DNA from: a virus
Length of the DNA stretch: 32,124 nucleotides
IMG/VR virus record: IMGVR_UViG_3300020165_000090
Span: 1-32,124 of that record
Strand: one strand, 5' to 3'
Below are positions 13,764-22,003 of this stretch, one piece after another. Below the pieces are notes generated by a model. The model was not told where the DNA came from. It did not search any database and saw nothing but the letters and a program-made list of their open reading frames with translations. Every line of letters begins with the position of its first letter. Position 1 is the first letter of the stretch. The translations under genes were made by a program, and so were the position numbers.

Positions 13764-14674
13764 TATTCAGTTACCTCTTCAAAATCAGGGTCTTCATTAC
13801 GGTGTGCCGTATTAACTGAACGAATTTCTTCGAACATCAGTGCACGTGCATCTACCTTGCGTGCAAAGTTAACAAGAGCAGAGGTGTCTTTTGGTAGACA
13901 GTGACCACCCCAACCACGCTTACCATCGTAACCAGGTACTTGCGAATGCGAGATACCAATACGAGGATCAAGTGCCAAGCCAAGACGAATAGCATTATAA
14001 TCCAGTTCTGTATCAAAATGCTTTGATGCACCTTCAACAACATCATATAACGTATTGAAGAAAGTAACACGGGTAGCAAGGAACATATTCTCAGCGTACT
14101 TGGCAATAGCTGCTTCAGTTACGCCCATGTGTGCCATATCGTTATATCCAAAGAGCTTCTGCCAACCTTCAGACACAGACTCTTCAATTGAGCCAATAAC
14201 CAGTTTGTCTTCTTTGATTGAGTCCTGGATTGCATGACGACCACGAAGGAACTCAGGTGAGAACGAGATGTTCATGGTGTTGTTCAGTTCCATGTGCATC
14301 TCAAGATCACGTGCAAAGCCAATATCGATAGTCGACTTGATCAGTACCATCTTGATACGGTTCTCATCCTTAAGAAACGGTGCAATCACCTTCTCAACAA
14401 TAGAGGTATCACACGAGCCATCTTCACCACGTGGCGTTGGTACACAGATAATTGCACAATGGATTTGATCCATGATTTCTTCAACGGTATCAGGTGCACC
14501 ATCCAGGTTTGGATCAACGAAGATAGTTTCGTATTCATCCATGTTACGAAGGTCAAGGTCTTCTTCACCACGTCGTGTTGCATCAGTATGACGGCCAGGA
14601 TCAAGCACTGCTGCCATACCCTGACCGACATAACCAGCACCGATAATTGCGATCTTTTGTTTAATGTAAGTCAT
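13763..14674 (-). CDS. Short nucleotide-sugar (UDP-glucose/GDP-mannose) dehydrogenase
   Basis: Oxidises a nucleotide sugar to the uronic acid with NAD. ATG at 14674 chosen for AGGACA upstream; 303 residues. Rossmann motif GAGYVG at 12-17, CVPTP, SPEFLRG, ENMFLATRVTFFN and the catalytic Cys259 in GWGGHCLPKD are all present. Complete enzymes have about 390-450 residues and a C-terminal nucleotide-binding domain; only 44 residues follow the Cys here, so that domain is missing or reduced. The substrate cannot be told. It sits next to kdsB with a primase-like gene between, suggesting a surface-sugar role. Confidence 0.87.
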   Translation of the reverse strand: MTYIKQKIAIIGAGYVGQGMAAVLDPGRHTDATRRGEEDLDLRNMDEYETIFVDPNLDGAPDTVEEIMDQIHCAIICVPTPRGEDGSCDTSIVEKVIAPFLKDENRIKMVLIKSTIDIGFARDLEMHMELNNTMNISFSPEFLRGRHAIQDSIKEDKLVIGSIEESVSEGWQKLFGYNDMAHMGVTEAAIAKYAENMFLATRVTFFNTLYDVVEGASKHFDTELDYNAIRLGLALDPRIGISHSQVPGYDGKRGWGGHCLPKDTSALVNFARKVDARALMFEEIRSVNTAHRNEDPDFEEVTE

Positions 14675-14678
14675 TGTC

Positions 14679-15599
14679 CTATCCATTTGCTAGAACGTAC
14701 GTCAATGCACGCTCGGCTTCAACATCAAGTGGACGGTTCTCATACCAGTTACCCGTCGCACGATCAAACTCTTTACACAGCTCAGCAATCTGGCTGGCTG
14801 TAATTGGGTACTTGCGGAAGATAGCATTGCCCGCAATAGAAATCATAATAGAATACATCTTAGAATACCAACCAGTATCCCGAATGCTCATGTATTCAGC
14901 AGCCAACTCTTTAGGGAAGAATGGACAATCGTAATAGCCATTCCATGTAATCATTGTGTTAGTCAACTCAGAACGCTTTTGTTGCATGTTGTATGCATCT
15001 ACTTGTTCTTGTAACTCAGGTGGTAACCATGAGTTCTTTGATGTGGCGCGCGGGTATTTATCCATCAATTCGGTTGGGTTCATGAATGGACCCACATGAG
15101 TGTAGATGAAGTTAAACGCATCAGGATACTGAGCAGGAATAAAGTACATACGGCTCAGGTCTTTGGTTTGCGCATCACCAATGTCAAGACACGTTTTATT
15201 AACCGCATGCCAGAAGTGTTTGATATCTTCTGACTTAACTGCATTGGATAGAGGGAAGACCAGTCGGAACTTAGGCTTCTCTTTGGTTGAGGAAGCAGTG
15301 GAGTAACACACATAATAATAAGGGATAGACTCGAGGAACTCTTCAGGAGAACCTTCATAGTCATCTACGTCAAGTGCACACCAGCTGCTCCACTCAATTA
15401 CGTTGGCGTTACGACGTGTTTCATTAATCTGATAGGTTGCAGGGCTGATCAATGGTACAGCATCAGGACCTTTCTTTACACCTGGCTTTTTGGCCAATGC
15501 ATAAAGCAGGTCCTCAAACTGTTGCCATTCATCAAAGCTCTGCGACTTATCGGTCTTGTTGTCGTAAACGCTTTTGAATAGGGTAAACTTAAATGTCAT
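14679..15599 (-). CDS. Primase-like protein (archaeo-eukaryotic primase/VirE-type N-domain)
   Basis: 306 residues from ATG 15599 (MTFKFTLFKS); an ATG at 15608 is also possible. WCALDVDDYEG near 75 has the DxD metal motif, and STASSTKEKPKFRLVFPL near 105 followed by TKDLSRMYFIPAQYP near 148 matches the pattern of plasmid/phage prim-pol domains. The histidines usual in this second motif (THSH) are Ala and Ser here, so primase activity is doubtful. The C-terminal half is helical with CPFFPKELAAEY. It overlaps the kdsB stop by 11 bases and the dehydrogenase start nearby. Gene sure, activity uncertain. Confidence 0.7.
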   Translation of the reverse strand: MTFKFTLFKSVYDNKTDKSQSFDEWQQFEDLLYALAKKPGVKKGPDAVPLISPATYQINETRRNANVIEWSSWCALDVDDYEGSPEEFLESIPYYYVCYSTASSTKEKPKFRLVFPLSNAVKSEDIKHFWHAVNKTCLDIGDAQTKDLSRMYFIPAQYPDAFNFIYTHVGPFMNPTELMDKYPRATSKNSWLPPELQEQVDAYNMQQKRSELTNTMITWNGYYDCPFFPKELAAEYMSIRDTGWYSKMYSIMISIAGNAIFRKYPITASQIAELCKEFDRATGNWYENRPLDVEAERALTYVLANG

Positions 15600-16395
15600 A
15601 TTCACCATTCTTTAGTGCTTCTTCTACAGGAGCAACATCTTCCAGGTTATTTACTTCATTGTATAATACACCAGTATGAGGGACTTGTACACAGTTAATT
15701 TGCATACCTGCCTCCAGAAAACGTAGCTGCTCAAGACCTTCTTCTTGTTCAAGGTCAGTCTCAGCAATCAGCGAGTAAGACAGAAGCGCAGCAGGATTGT
15801 AAAGGTACGCACCTACATGATATTTGATTGGCGTTGAATAAACGTTCTCAATGTCTTTCATATGAGGAATTACTTCTTTAGAGAAATACAGTGCATTACC
15901 GGATGTATCAGTAACAACAGTTGTACCACCAACAACATCGCGCTTACGCTTCTCAACCAATACCTTTGCATCTTCATGGCTGAATTCAATATAAGGCGTG
16001 ATCATATCAAAGTCACGTGGTGCATACTCAAGTGCTTCCATCATCACTTCAACATAACGACGTGGCATCAAAGGGTTGTCACCTTGCCAATTGATCACAC
16101 AGTCGTATTGCTCAAGCCACTCATCACCATACTCATCACCAAGTGCTTCCCATGCTTCAGCAACACGCTCAGTACCATTACGACACTCAGGGGAAGTCAT
16201 GACAATATCACAAGGCAAAGACTGAACTGCCTCAGCAATACGTTCATCATCAGTAGCAACAACAACATCATAACCGGTCAGGGTTGCTTGCAATGCAGTC
16301 CAGAAAATCAAGGACTGACCATTCATTTGATGTAGCATCTTACCTGGAAAGCGGCTTGAGTTGTAACGAGCGGGAATGATAATAATAGGTTTCAT
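15589..16395 (-). CDS. kdsB: CMP-KDO synthetase (3-deoxy-manno-octulosonate cytidylyltransferase)
   Basis: Activates KDO as CMP-KDO for transfer onto lipid A or capsule. 268 residues. IIPARYNSSRFPGK at 6-19 is the CTP-binding motif; WQGDNPLM, the ALYFSKEVIPH segment, KYHVGAYLYN and DLEQEEGLEQLRFLEAG are typical of KdsB. A divergent member could use another acid sugar, but the E-x-E-x-L-E-Q-L-R run favours KDO. With kdsA at 18392 in the same window the KDO assignment is strengthened. Confidence 0.93.
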   Translation of the reverse strand: MKPIIIIPARYNSSRFPGKMLHQMNGQSLIFWTALQATLTGYDVVVATDDERIAEAVQSLPCDIVMTSPECRNGTERVAEAWEALGDEYGDEWLEQYDCVINWQGDNPLMPRRYVEVMMEALEYAPRDFDMITPYIEFSHEDAKVLVEKRKRDVVGGTTVVTDTSGNALYFSKEVIPHMKDIENVYSTPIKYHVGAYLYNPAALLSYSLIAETDLEQEEGLEQLRFLEAGMQINCVQVPHTGVLYNEVNNLEDVAPVEEALKNGEYDI

Positions 16396-16489
16396 GAATT
16401 ATTCCTTAAGTGAGTCAGTGCACCAATAGTTAGCTGCGGGTATTTACCCAAGTACGAACCAGCATCAAGATCGTCAAAGTTTATGTATA

Positions 16490-17077
16490 TTAGACATTAG
16501 CAACACGCTTCCATTCAGTGAACTTGGCAGACTTTGAGTTACAACGACCTACAATACCAGCAGTGCTCATGCCATATTCATTAGCGAGTTCGTTAACAGA
16601 GTCATATGTCTTACCTTCAACAATGTAAGTGTATGAACCTTTACGAACATAAGGAACCAGCTTGATACCTACAGCAGCATACTCTGACTGCCAAGTGATG
16701 TAAGCAGGATTGTGTTGGAAAGGAATCAGGTCAAGGTTCTCTTGCTTAGTCACACGGTGTACACGTGCACGAGACATAACAAGACGAGTCAGACGAGACA
16801 TGCTCTTACCTGAACGAATCTGTTCAAAGATTTTACGAGCAGACTTCTTACGAGAGAAGAAGTGCTCTTTAGTCATCTTGGCGAGTGGCATGCCTTCAGT
16901 CTTCTCAGATACAAGACCAGAAAAGATAGATGGTACATTGTGCAGTGCTTCGTGGATCAGGTGCAGACACATCTCTTCATTACGGAGCGTACCGTTATCA
17001 AGTGCATCAATCATAACTTTAGCAGTCATGACAACATCTTCGTAACGCTCGTAAAACTTATGTTCAGTGCAAGACAT
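16490..17077 (-). CDS. Protein with C-terminal NUMOD/IENR-like helix-turn-helix
   Basis: 195 residues. The first 140 are mostly helical, with basic segments (RKKSARKIFEQI, RLTRLVMSRARVHR), and are not recognised. From about 150, YIVEGKTYDSVNELANEYGMSTAGIVGRCNS resembles the small DNA-binding repeat found beside homing-endonuclease domains (xxVxGKxYxSVxELAxxxGxS). No GIY-YIG or HNH catalytic motif is visible, so this is more likely a DNA-binding protein than a nuclease. Monocistronic, with promoter unit 5 upstream. Confidence 0.7.
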   Translation of the reverse strand: MSCTEHKFYERYEDVVMTAKVMIDALDNGTLRNEEMCLHLIHEALHNVPSIFSGLVSEKTEGMPLAKMTKEHFFSRKKSARKIFEQIRSGKSMSRLTRLVMSRARVHRVTKQENLDLIPFQHNPAYITWQSEYAAVGIKLVPYVRKGSYTYIVEGKTYDSVNELANEYGMSTAGIVGRCNSKSAKFTEWKRVANV

Positions 17078-17109
17078 GATAACCTCGTGTGTTGTTTGCT
17101 TATGTATAT

Positions 17110-17138
17110 AATATAGTGCTTCAGGTAGGCTTTGTAAA
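17110..17138 (-). promoter_or_regulatory. Early-type promoter, unit 5
   Basis: -35 TTTACA at 17138-17133, 17-bp spacer, -10 TATATT at 17115-17110. Drives the gene at 16490-17077. No clear terminator hairpin accompanies this copy. Confidence 0.75.
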
Positions 17139-17165
17139 CCCCCTAAATGAAACTATTCGTTAAGA

Positions 17166-17393
17166 TTAAAAGTAAAGCGCACCACGTTGTGCCAACCAGT
17201 AAGCACACCCGATTATAAAGATCAGGTTAATACCAAAGGCTAGAATGCTACCAATTGCATTGGCAAACTTTAATCGCACCAGGTTGATAATGAAACCAAG
17301 CGGGTGAACAATCAGTACACCGAAACCGAAGATAATCATCATGATCCAAAGACCACCATTGATTACTAGATCAATCATTTCTTGTTCAGGCAT
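17166..17393 (-). CDS. Two-helix membrane protein, 75 aa
   Basis: Two hydrophobic helices, about 14-38 (LWIMMIIFGFGVLIVHPLGF) and 48-68 (SILAFGINLIFIIGCAYWL), joined by a short basic loop (NLVRLKFAN). Size and topology would fit a small holin or other inner-membrane protein; the early-type context argues against a lysis role, so I leave it open. The start overlaps the stop of the gene above (ATGCCTGA). Confidence 0.72.
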   Translation of the reverse strand: MPEQEMIDLVINGGLWIMMIIFGFGVLIVHPLGFIINLVRLKFANAIGSILAFGINLIFIIGCAYWLAQRGALYF

Positions 17394-17523
17394 TCTTCTT
17401 ATGCTCCTCGAGCATACGGTTTATTTTTGCCACTTGAAACTTCAAGAGACGTGCTTCCATCTTCGCGTCATTCATGTTGGAACGTACGGCATGGACAATA
17501 GCTTCAAACTGCTTACGCTTCAT
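17386..17523 (-). CDS. Small basic helical protein, 45 aa
   Basis: MKRKQFEAIVHAVRSNMNDA to EEHKKNA, apparently one long amphipathic helix. GAGGAAAAAAAGA precedes the ATG. It overlaps its neighbours on both sides (11 and 8 bases), which is strong evidence for a coupled operon gene despite its size. Function unknown. Confidence 0.65.
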   Translation of the reverse strand: MKRKQFEAIVHAVRSNMNDAKMEARLLKFQVAKINRMLEEHKKNA

Positions 17524-17665
17524 TCTTTTTTTCCTCTTCTTCATTCAGTTCACGTGCCATGGCAAGAGCGCCTTCAATGTCTTCGAGCCACTCAGGTGCA
17601 TTACGACGGAGTTCTGCAATGTATTCCATACAGCGGGTAACCATTGCTTCATTAGTAAGTGACAT
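17513..17665 (-). CDS. Small acidic helical protein, 50 aa
   Basis: MSLTNEAMVTRCMEYIAE then helical, ending in a charged run NEEEEKKNEA. It overlaps the next gene by 11 bases. The ribosome site is weak (AGAAAGAAAT). Unknown function; part of a chain of four small genes from 17857 to 17166. Confidence 0.62.
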   Translation of the reverse strand: MSLTNEAMVTRCMEYIAELRRNAPEWLEDIEGALAMARELNEEEEKKNEA

Positions 17666-17686
17666 GATATATTTCTTTCTTTTAGA

Positions 17687-17857
17687 TTAAGCGAACATTA
17701 CGCTTTCAGCCCACTTAACGAACTGAGAAACGTTTTCAATCTTGTTGTCCCAAGCAGCTTGCTTGAGTGCAGAACGAACTTCAAGGTCGTCAATCATTTC
17801 GAGCAGTTCAATAGCTTCGTCAAGAGCGCGAGGGTATACGATTTGAATGTTCATCAT
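17687..17857 (-). CDS. Small phage protein, 56 aa, unknown
   Basis: MMNIQIVYPRALDEAIELLE..., ending WAESVMFA; the second Met at 17854 is an equal start. Acidic, helical, no known motif. First gene after promoter unit 6, with the same AAAGAGA leader as the small genes at 3691-4801. Confidence 0.68.
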   Translation of the reverse strand: MMNIQIVYPRALDEAIELLEMIDDLEVRSALKQAAWDNKIENVSQFVKWAESVMFA

Positions 17858-17890
17858 GATCAGTCTCTTTCGTGTCGTTGTTATAATTAT

Positions 17891-17918
17891 AATATAGTCA
17901 CTTCCTGGAAATAGTAAA
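17891..17918 (-). promoter_or_regulatory. Early-type promoter, unit 6
   Basis: -35 TTTACT at 17918-17913, 16-bp spacer, -10 TATATT at 17896-17891. Its core and leader copy units 1-3, which lie 13 kb away. Drives the small genes at 17857-17166. Confidence 0.75.
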
Positions 17919-17955
17919 CCCCTAAAAAGACTTTTGTTGAATCTTTTTAGGGGTT
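17917..17955 (-). terminator. Terminator fused to promoter unit 6
   Basis: Fourteen-bp perfect stem AACCCCTAAAAAGA/TCTTTTTAGGGGTT, then TACTATTTCC. Ends the gp43-kdsA-mazG transcript. Confidence 0.85.
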
Positions 17956-17976
17956 GTGTTATTAATGTCGCAGATA

Positions 17977-18390
17977 TTAGTCTTTGAGGAAGTTAGGTAA
18001 GATACCGTGGTTACCTTCGTGAGATGGTGCAGTCCAACCTTCTGGCTTAAGCAAATCCGGTAGGCCAAGGGGGTTTGATCGACCTTCTTTAATACCAGGT
18101 TCTTTGGCCATGTTAGCATCCAGGACTTCATCCCATGCATCATAAGGATCAATGCCATATGCGTCCAGAGTACCAATAGCAACAACGCACAGATCAATCA
18201 AACCATCAACAATCTCTTCAGGATCATTATCAACAAGAGCTTGTCTGGTTTCGTCCAGCTCTTCTTGTAGGAACTTAAGTCGGAAGGTGAGGAAAGCTAG
18301 AAGCTTATCTTTGTCCATCTTCTCGACTGCATCACGAGTGCCGAACTTAGTTTGCATGTCGTGAATGTCTTTTACCCAGTCATTACTCAT
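17977..18390 (-). CDS. MazG-like nucleotide pyrophosphohydrolase
   Basis: 137 residues. FLQEELDETRQAL and EEIVDGLIDLCVVA give the ExxE...ExxD metal-binding helices of all-alpha NTP pyrophosphatases, which cleave NTPs to NMPs and pyrophosphate. The C-terminal NPLGLPDLLKPEGWTAPSH tail is seen in related phage proteins of this type. In phages such enzymes are thought to adjust nucleotide pools or ppGpp signalling; the substrate is unknown here. Next to kdsA in the gp43 operon. Confidence 0.85.
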   Translation of the reverse strand: MSNDWVKDIHDMQTKFGTRDAVEKMDKDKLLAFLTFRLKFLQEELDETRQALVDNDPEEIVDGLIDLCVVAIGTLDAYGIDPYDAWDEVLDANMAKEPGIKEGRSNPLGLPDLLKPEGWTAPSHEGNHGILPNFLKD

Positions 18391-18391
18391 A

Positions 18392-19174
18392 TTATAGTAG
18401 TCCTTTTAGAATATTGATATTGTACATGATGTCACGGAATTGTGTCGAAGTTACGGAGTTGGGACCGTCAGATTGCGCTTTTGCTGGCTCAGGATGTGTC
18501 TCCAGGAATACCCCATCGACATAGCCCTGGGCCACTGCAGCAGATACTAATCCATCAACCAGATCACGGTTACCACCAGATGAAGTGCCATTGCCACCTG
18601 GAATCTGAACCGAGTGAGTTGCATCAAAGATCATCTTGATGTTAGGGTGCTTATCCTTAATCATCTGGAACTGAGTGAAGTCTACAACCAAACGATTGTA
18701 ACCAAAAGCGGTACCACGATATGTGATCCAAACGGTTTCATCATCACCAACCTTTGAAAGGATACCAGCTACATCATCTGGACCCATCCATTGTCCCATC
18801 TTAACGTTAATGTAGTTTGCATTCTCACGTGTTGCCAACAGCAGATCAGTCTGGCGAGAAAGTAAGGCAGGCACTTGCAGTACATCAATACGGTTATTGA
18901 TCAGCTCTGGCTGAAATGATTCATGTACATCAGTCAGAGTCTTAACACCATACTCTTTACCTTGTTCAGCCAAACTCTCGACAACAAACTCAAGACCACA
19001 GCCTCGTGCACCATCAATATTAGTACGGTTGGCTTTATCGAAAGAAGCTTTCAGAACCAGGTTGTTATGCAGACCATTGTCATATGCATCATTGTAAATG
19101 TATTCAAATGCTTTTTTGGTGTAACCTGGTTCCCATTGACATGTACCAGCGATAACAATAAAATCATTAGTCAT
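18392..19174 (-). CDS. kdsA: KDO-8-phosphate synthase
   Basis: Condenses arabinose-5-phosphate and phosphoenolpyruvate to KDO-8-phosphate. 260 residues (bacterial enzymes about 280). VLKASFDKANRT, DVHE, QVPALLSRQTDLL, NVKMGQWMGPDD, RGTAFGYNRLVVDF, FDATHSVQIPGG, SSGGNR and LETHPEPAKAQSDGPN are KdsA hallmarks, active-site residues included. The start overlaps the gp43 stop as TAATG. The pathway also needs kdsD and kdsC, not seen here, so it must rely on the host or on genes elsewhere. Confidence 0.95.
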   Translation of the reverse strand: MTNDFIVIAGTCQWEPGYTKKAFEYIYNDAYDNGLHNNLVLKASFDKANRTNIDGARGCGLEFVVESLAEQGKEYGVKTLTDVHESFQPELINNRIDVLQVPALLSRQTDLLLATRENANYINVKMGQWMGPDDVAGILSKVGDDETVWITYRGTAFGYNRLVVDFTQFQMIKDKHPNIKMIFDATHSVQIPGGNGTSSGGNRDLVDGLVSAAVAQGYVDGVFLETHPEPAKAQSDGPNSVTSTQFRDIMYNINILKGLL

Positions 19175-21690
19175 TAGCTAAAGAAGTCCTCAAGTGATGG
19201 GACACTAACGGCTTTCCAACCGATTGCATCCAAGTAAATCTCAACAGGTGTAATGAATGCTTTCTCAAACACCGTATCATAATCAACGTGATCATGTACA
19301 CCAAACTCAGGTGGAAGCACATCAACAAAGCCAATCACATCAGTGCGCAGCTTGTTGGGTTGCTTCAGGTAAACAAAGCGCATCTTCTCGCCTTCTTCAA
19401 CCATCGCGTATTTATCAGTAAGTTTCTTCTCACGTAAGTGATGGTTGTAAACCAGGGCAGCACGGATGTGTGCAAGTGTACCCTTCTTGTAGATATTAGA
19501 ACGGTCAGCATACTTACTCAGACCATTAATACCACGAGGAGAAGCCATCTCTTCAGGGCGCAGCTGATAGAATTCTTTACGCTTACCTTCGATAAAGTCT
19601 TGCACCGCTTTCTCGTTTGAGTCGAGACCGAGACGATAGATGTGCATGATTGAATCACGTACGTTCTGTGCAGCAGTTGCTTTCTTACCAGACAAACCCA
19701 TGATCTTGTACTTAGGTTCTTCGTAGCGAATACCTTCGTTGTCACGGATAATCATTGCATAGTTCTTGGCACCAGTCCAGATAGCACGATCAGATACAAC
19801 CTCGCGGTCCATCTCCATACGCAGCTCCATGCCATTCACATAATGATACATTGTATCGTATGATTTAGCTAGTGCCTTCTGAAAGTGATCATCAGCAATC
19901 TTACAAAGAAAGTCAACACGGTTCTCAGGGTTAAACTTCTTTACTAGCGGGTCAAAGTCAACATAGAGCGAGTCAGTATCAATGGCAATTACATAGTCAT
20001 CTTCCTTACCCATTACGGTGCTCATCTCTTTATTCATGGCTTGCTCAGCCCAACGAATAGCAAGACGACCAGAGGTGGTAATACCTTCGGCGATACGCTG
20101 ATCAAAGTAACGGAAGTATTTGTTACCGGTTGCACCATACAATGAGTTCATCAAAAGCTTAATGGCCATCTGCTCGTTGTAGTAACCGGCAATCTCTTTC
20201 TTCAAGGCGTAAGACTTATCCTTAACGGCTTTCTTCTCACCTTCAATCTGCAGCTTCTTCAGCTTCTTACGTTGTGAGTACATATCAGTTACGATAGCTG
20301 GCAGAAAGCCTTTCTTATCTTTACGGAACTGCGAGCCGTCACCAGTGACTGCATGGTTTTCAACAGCATGATACTCTTTCATTTGTAGAGCATCTTCGAT
20401 GTTGAACGTACGGCCATTCTCGTTAGATGCTTTACGACCCAGAAGCGTTTCAGGTGAGATGTTCCATTGTACAATGATGTTAGGATACAGAGACGCCAAG
20501 TCAAACGATACAACGTTGTCGTACATACCAGGCTTAATTTCTTTAACGTAACCACCACCGAACTCAGTCTTCTCTTTACCGCGCACGTTTGGCACAGCAA
20601 CCTTCTTCATGGTCAGGTAACGATAGATCAATGAATCCCAGATAGCAACAGTGCCCATGGTGTCAGCTACGTTAATACCGCCTTTGTAAGCCAATACAAT
20701 AGCAACGTCAAGGAAAGACTCTTGATCTTCCATGCGCTGGACCAGTTCAACGTCTTTAACGTTATAGTCAATGAACTTCTGATAATCGTTCACATATAGC
20801 TTGTTAAGGCTGCCGTGCTCCTCGTAGGACAGCTTACGCTCGCCCAGTACAGTTTGAGCTACGTGATCGAGAGCATAAGATTCCTGGTTACCATACTTGA
20901 ATACAGCAAACTTCTTGAATACATCCATGTAGTCAACAATCTGAATACCAGCCAAGTCATACACATCATTCTCTTTACCACGTGTAAAGATAGAACGATG
21001 ATTCACATGCCGCCAAGGGGACATAGACTTCATGACAGTTTCAGAGAGGATATTCTTAATACGGTTAATGATGTAAGGAATATCAAAGAACCGGATGTTC
21101 CAACCAGTAACCATGTCAGGACCCTTAGCGCCAGCCCACTGATCAATGAACTTGAACAAAAGGGTTTCTTCATCGGGGCAATCAACGTAAGTGTGATTAT
21201 CACGCGAAGGCTTATAGGTAACGTTTGTACCAGAAGTCTTCTGCTGTGCGTACGTGTAGTAGTGCTTTTCCTTCGAATCATAGAAGGTGATAGCTGTAAT
21301 AGGGCAGGCTGCATCGTTAGGTTCAGGGAAACCGCCGTCAGACCATACCTCAATATCAATGTTCCAGATACGAATAAGATCAGGGTCGTAATCAATGTCA
21401 GTGGCAAAGTTACGCTGCATCCATTGGCTTACATAGTTAGTATTACCACTAACCCGAAAGTTAGGTGTGCCTTCGTATTGCTTAATGAACTGGCCAGCTT
21501 CCCACATGTTCTCAAACTTGACAGGCTTAACGCTGCCGCCATAGATAGTCTTCCATTCACTTTCTACGGGTGAGTTAACAAACAAGATAGGCTCAAAGGT
21601 ATCCTCAAGCTCAATACGGTAACCGTCTTCGTCATAGCCACGTGCTTTGATCTTGCTGCCGAGGCGAGAGACTGATGTGTAAAATCGCAT
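19174..21690 (-). CDS. 43: DNA polymerase gp43 (family B)
   Basis: Replicative polymerase with 3'-5' exonuclease. 838 residues, T4 898. Exo I NIDIE near 112-114, motif A DLASLYP at 397-403, motif B KLLMNSLYG at 511-519 and motif C DTDS at 571-574 are intact. The C-terminus SLEDFFS resembles a sliding-clamp-binding peptide, similar to the end of gp55 in this window. Two early genes (kdsA, mazG-like) follow in the same transcript. Promoter unit 7 stands directly upstream. Confidence 0.97.
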   Translation of the reverse strand: MRFYTSVSRLGSKIKARGYDEDGYRIELEDTFEPILFVNSPVESEWKTIYGGSVKPVKFENMWEAGQFIKQYEGTPNFRVSGNTNYVSQWMQRNFATDIDYDPDLIRIWNIDIEVWSDGGFPEPNDAACPITAITFYDSKEKHYYTYAQQKTSGTNVTYKPSRDNHTYVDCPDEETLLFKFIDQWAGAKGPDMVTGWNIRFFDIPYIINRIKNILSETVMKSMSPWRHVNHRSIFTRGKENDVYDLAGIQIVDYMDVFKKFAVFKYGNQESYALDHVAQTVLGERKLSYEEHGSLNKLYVNDYQKFIDYNVKDVELVQRMEDQESFLDVAIVLAYKGGINVADTMGTVAIWDSLIYRYLTMKKVAVPNVRGKEKTEFGGGYVKEIKPGMYDNVVSFDLASLYPNIIVQWNISPETLLGRKASNENGRTFNIEDALQMKEYHAVENHAVTGDGSQFRKDKKGFLPAIVTDMYSQRKKLKKLQIEGEKKAVKDKSYALKKEIAGYYNEQMAIKLLMNSLYGATGNKYFRYFDQRIAEGITTSGRLAIRWAEQAMNKEMSTVMGKEDDYVIAIDTDSLYVDFDPLVKKFNPENRVDFLCKIADDHFQKALAKSYDTMYHYVNGMELRMEMDREVVSDRAIWTGAKNYAMIIRDNEGIRYEEPKYKIMGLSGKKATAAQNVRDSIMHIYRLGLDSNEKAVQDFIEGKRKEFYQLRPEEMASPRGINGLSKYADRSNIYKKGTLAHIRAALVYNHHLREKKLTDKYAMVEEGEKMRFVYLKQPNKLRTDVIGFVDVLPPEFGVHDHVDYDTVFEKAFITPVEIYLDAIGWKAVSVPSLEDFFS

Positions 21691-21723
21691 TAGTTATCCA
21701 TTATGTCAGTAATATTATTATGT

Positions 21724-21752
21724 ATAATACCACAAAAAAGGGGGCTTGTAAA
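21724..21752 (-). promoter_or_regulatory. Early-type promoter, unit 7, for gp43
   Basis: -35 TTTACA at 21752-21747, 17-bp spacer, -10 TATTAT at 21729-21724 preceded by GTGG. The -35 occupies the loop of the terminator 21740-21757. Confidence 0.75.
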
Positions 21753-21757
21753 CCCCC
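21740..21757 (-). terminator. Terminator with promoter -35 in its loop
   Basis: GGGGG TTTACAAG CCCCC then TTTTTT on the minus strand; with T-A and T-G pairs the stem reaches seven bp. It ends the gene at 21764-21970. Confidence 0.88.
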
Positions 21758-21763
21758 TAATTG

Positions 21764-21970
21764 TTATGCGTTGAAAGAATATCGGTAGTAGAGAATATCG
21801 AGTGTGTCATCGATGAATTCTCTGTCGGTTGCTAGTAGTGTATTAGGAACTGTACCAATAGCGAGAATCTCTTTTTTGATTGCTGCAATCTGATCGTATC
21901 GGTCAGCTGTTTTAAAGTTAAGTTTGTTGGAAACTTTTTGTGCAATTTGTACTGGTGAGTAGAGAGACAT
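21764..21970 (-). CDS. Small phage protein, 68 aa, unknown
   Basis: MSLYSPVQIAQKVSNKLNF..., helical, ending LYYRYSFNA. AAAGGAGA is a strong ribosome site. Flanked by its own promoter (unit 8) and terminator, so it is made alone in the early phase. No motif recognised. Confidence 0.72.
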   Translation of the reverse strand: MSLYSPVQIAQKVSNKLNFKTADRYDQIAAIKKEILAIGTVPNTLLATDREFIDDTLDILYYRYSFNA

Positions 21971-22003
21971 TTGGTTCTCCTTTGGTGAAGAGGTTATATT
22001 ATT

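Noticed and set aside
16396-16489. Promoter or hairpin in the gap before kdsB (GGGTA-AA-TACCC)
   Set aside because: The stem is short with a two-base loop and no well-spaced -35/-10 pair was found.
16490-17077. Homing endonuclease
   Set aside because: Only the DNA-binding NUMOD-like segment is visible; no GIY-YIG, HNH or LAGLIDADG catalytic motif.
17166-17393. Holin
   Set aside because: Two membrane helices alone do not show it, no lysis gene is nearby and the promoter is early-type.
20815-21573. Plus-strand open frame of 252 codons across the gp43 gene
   Set aside because: It lies wholly opposite the DNA polymerase, has no ribosome site and no recognisable protein pattern; all supported genes are on the minus strand.
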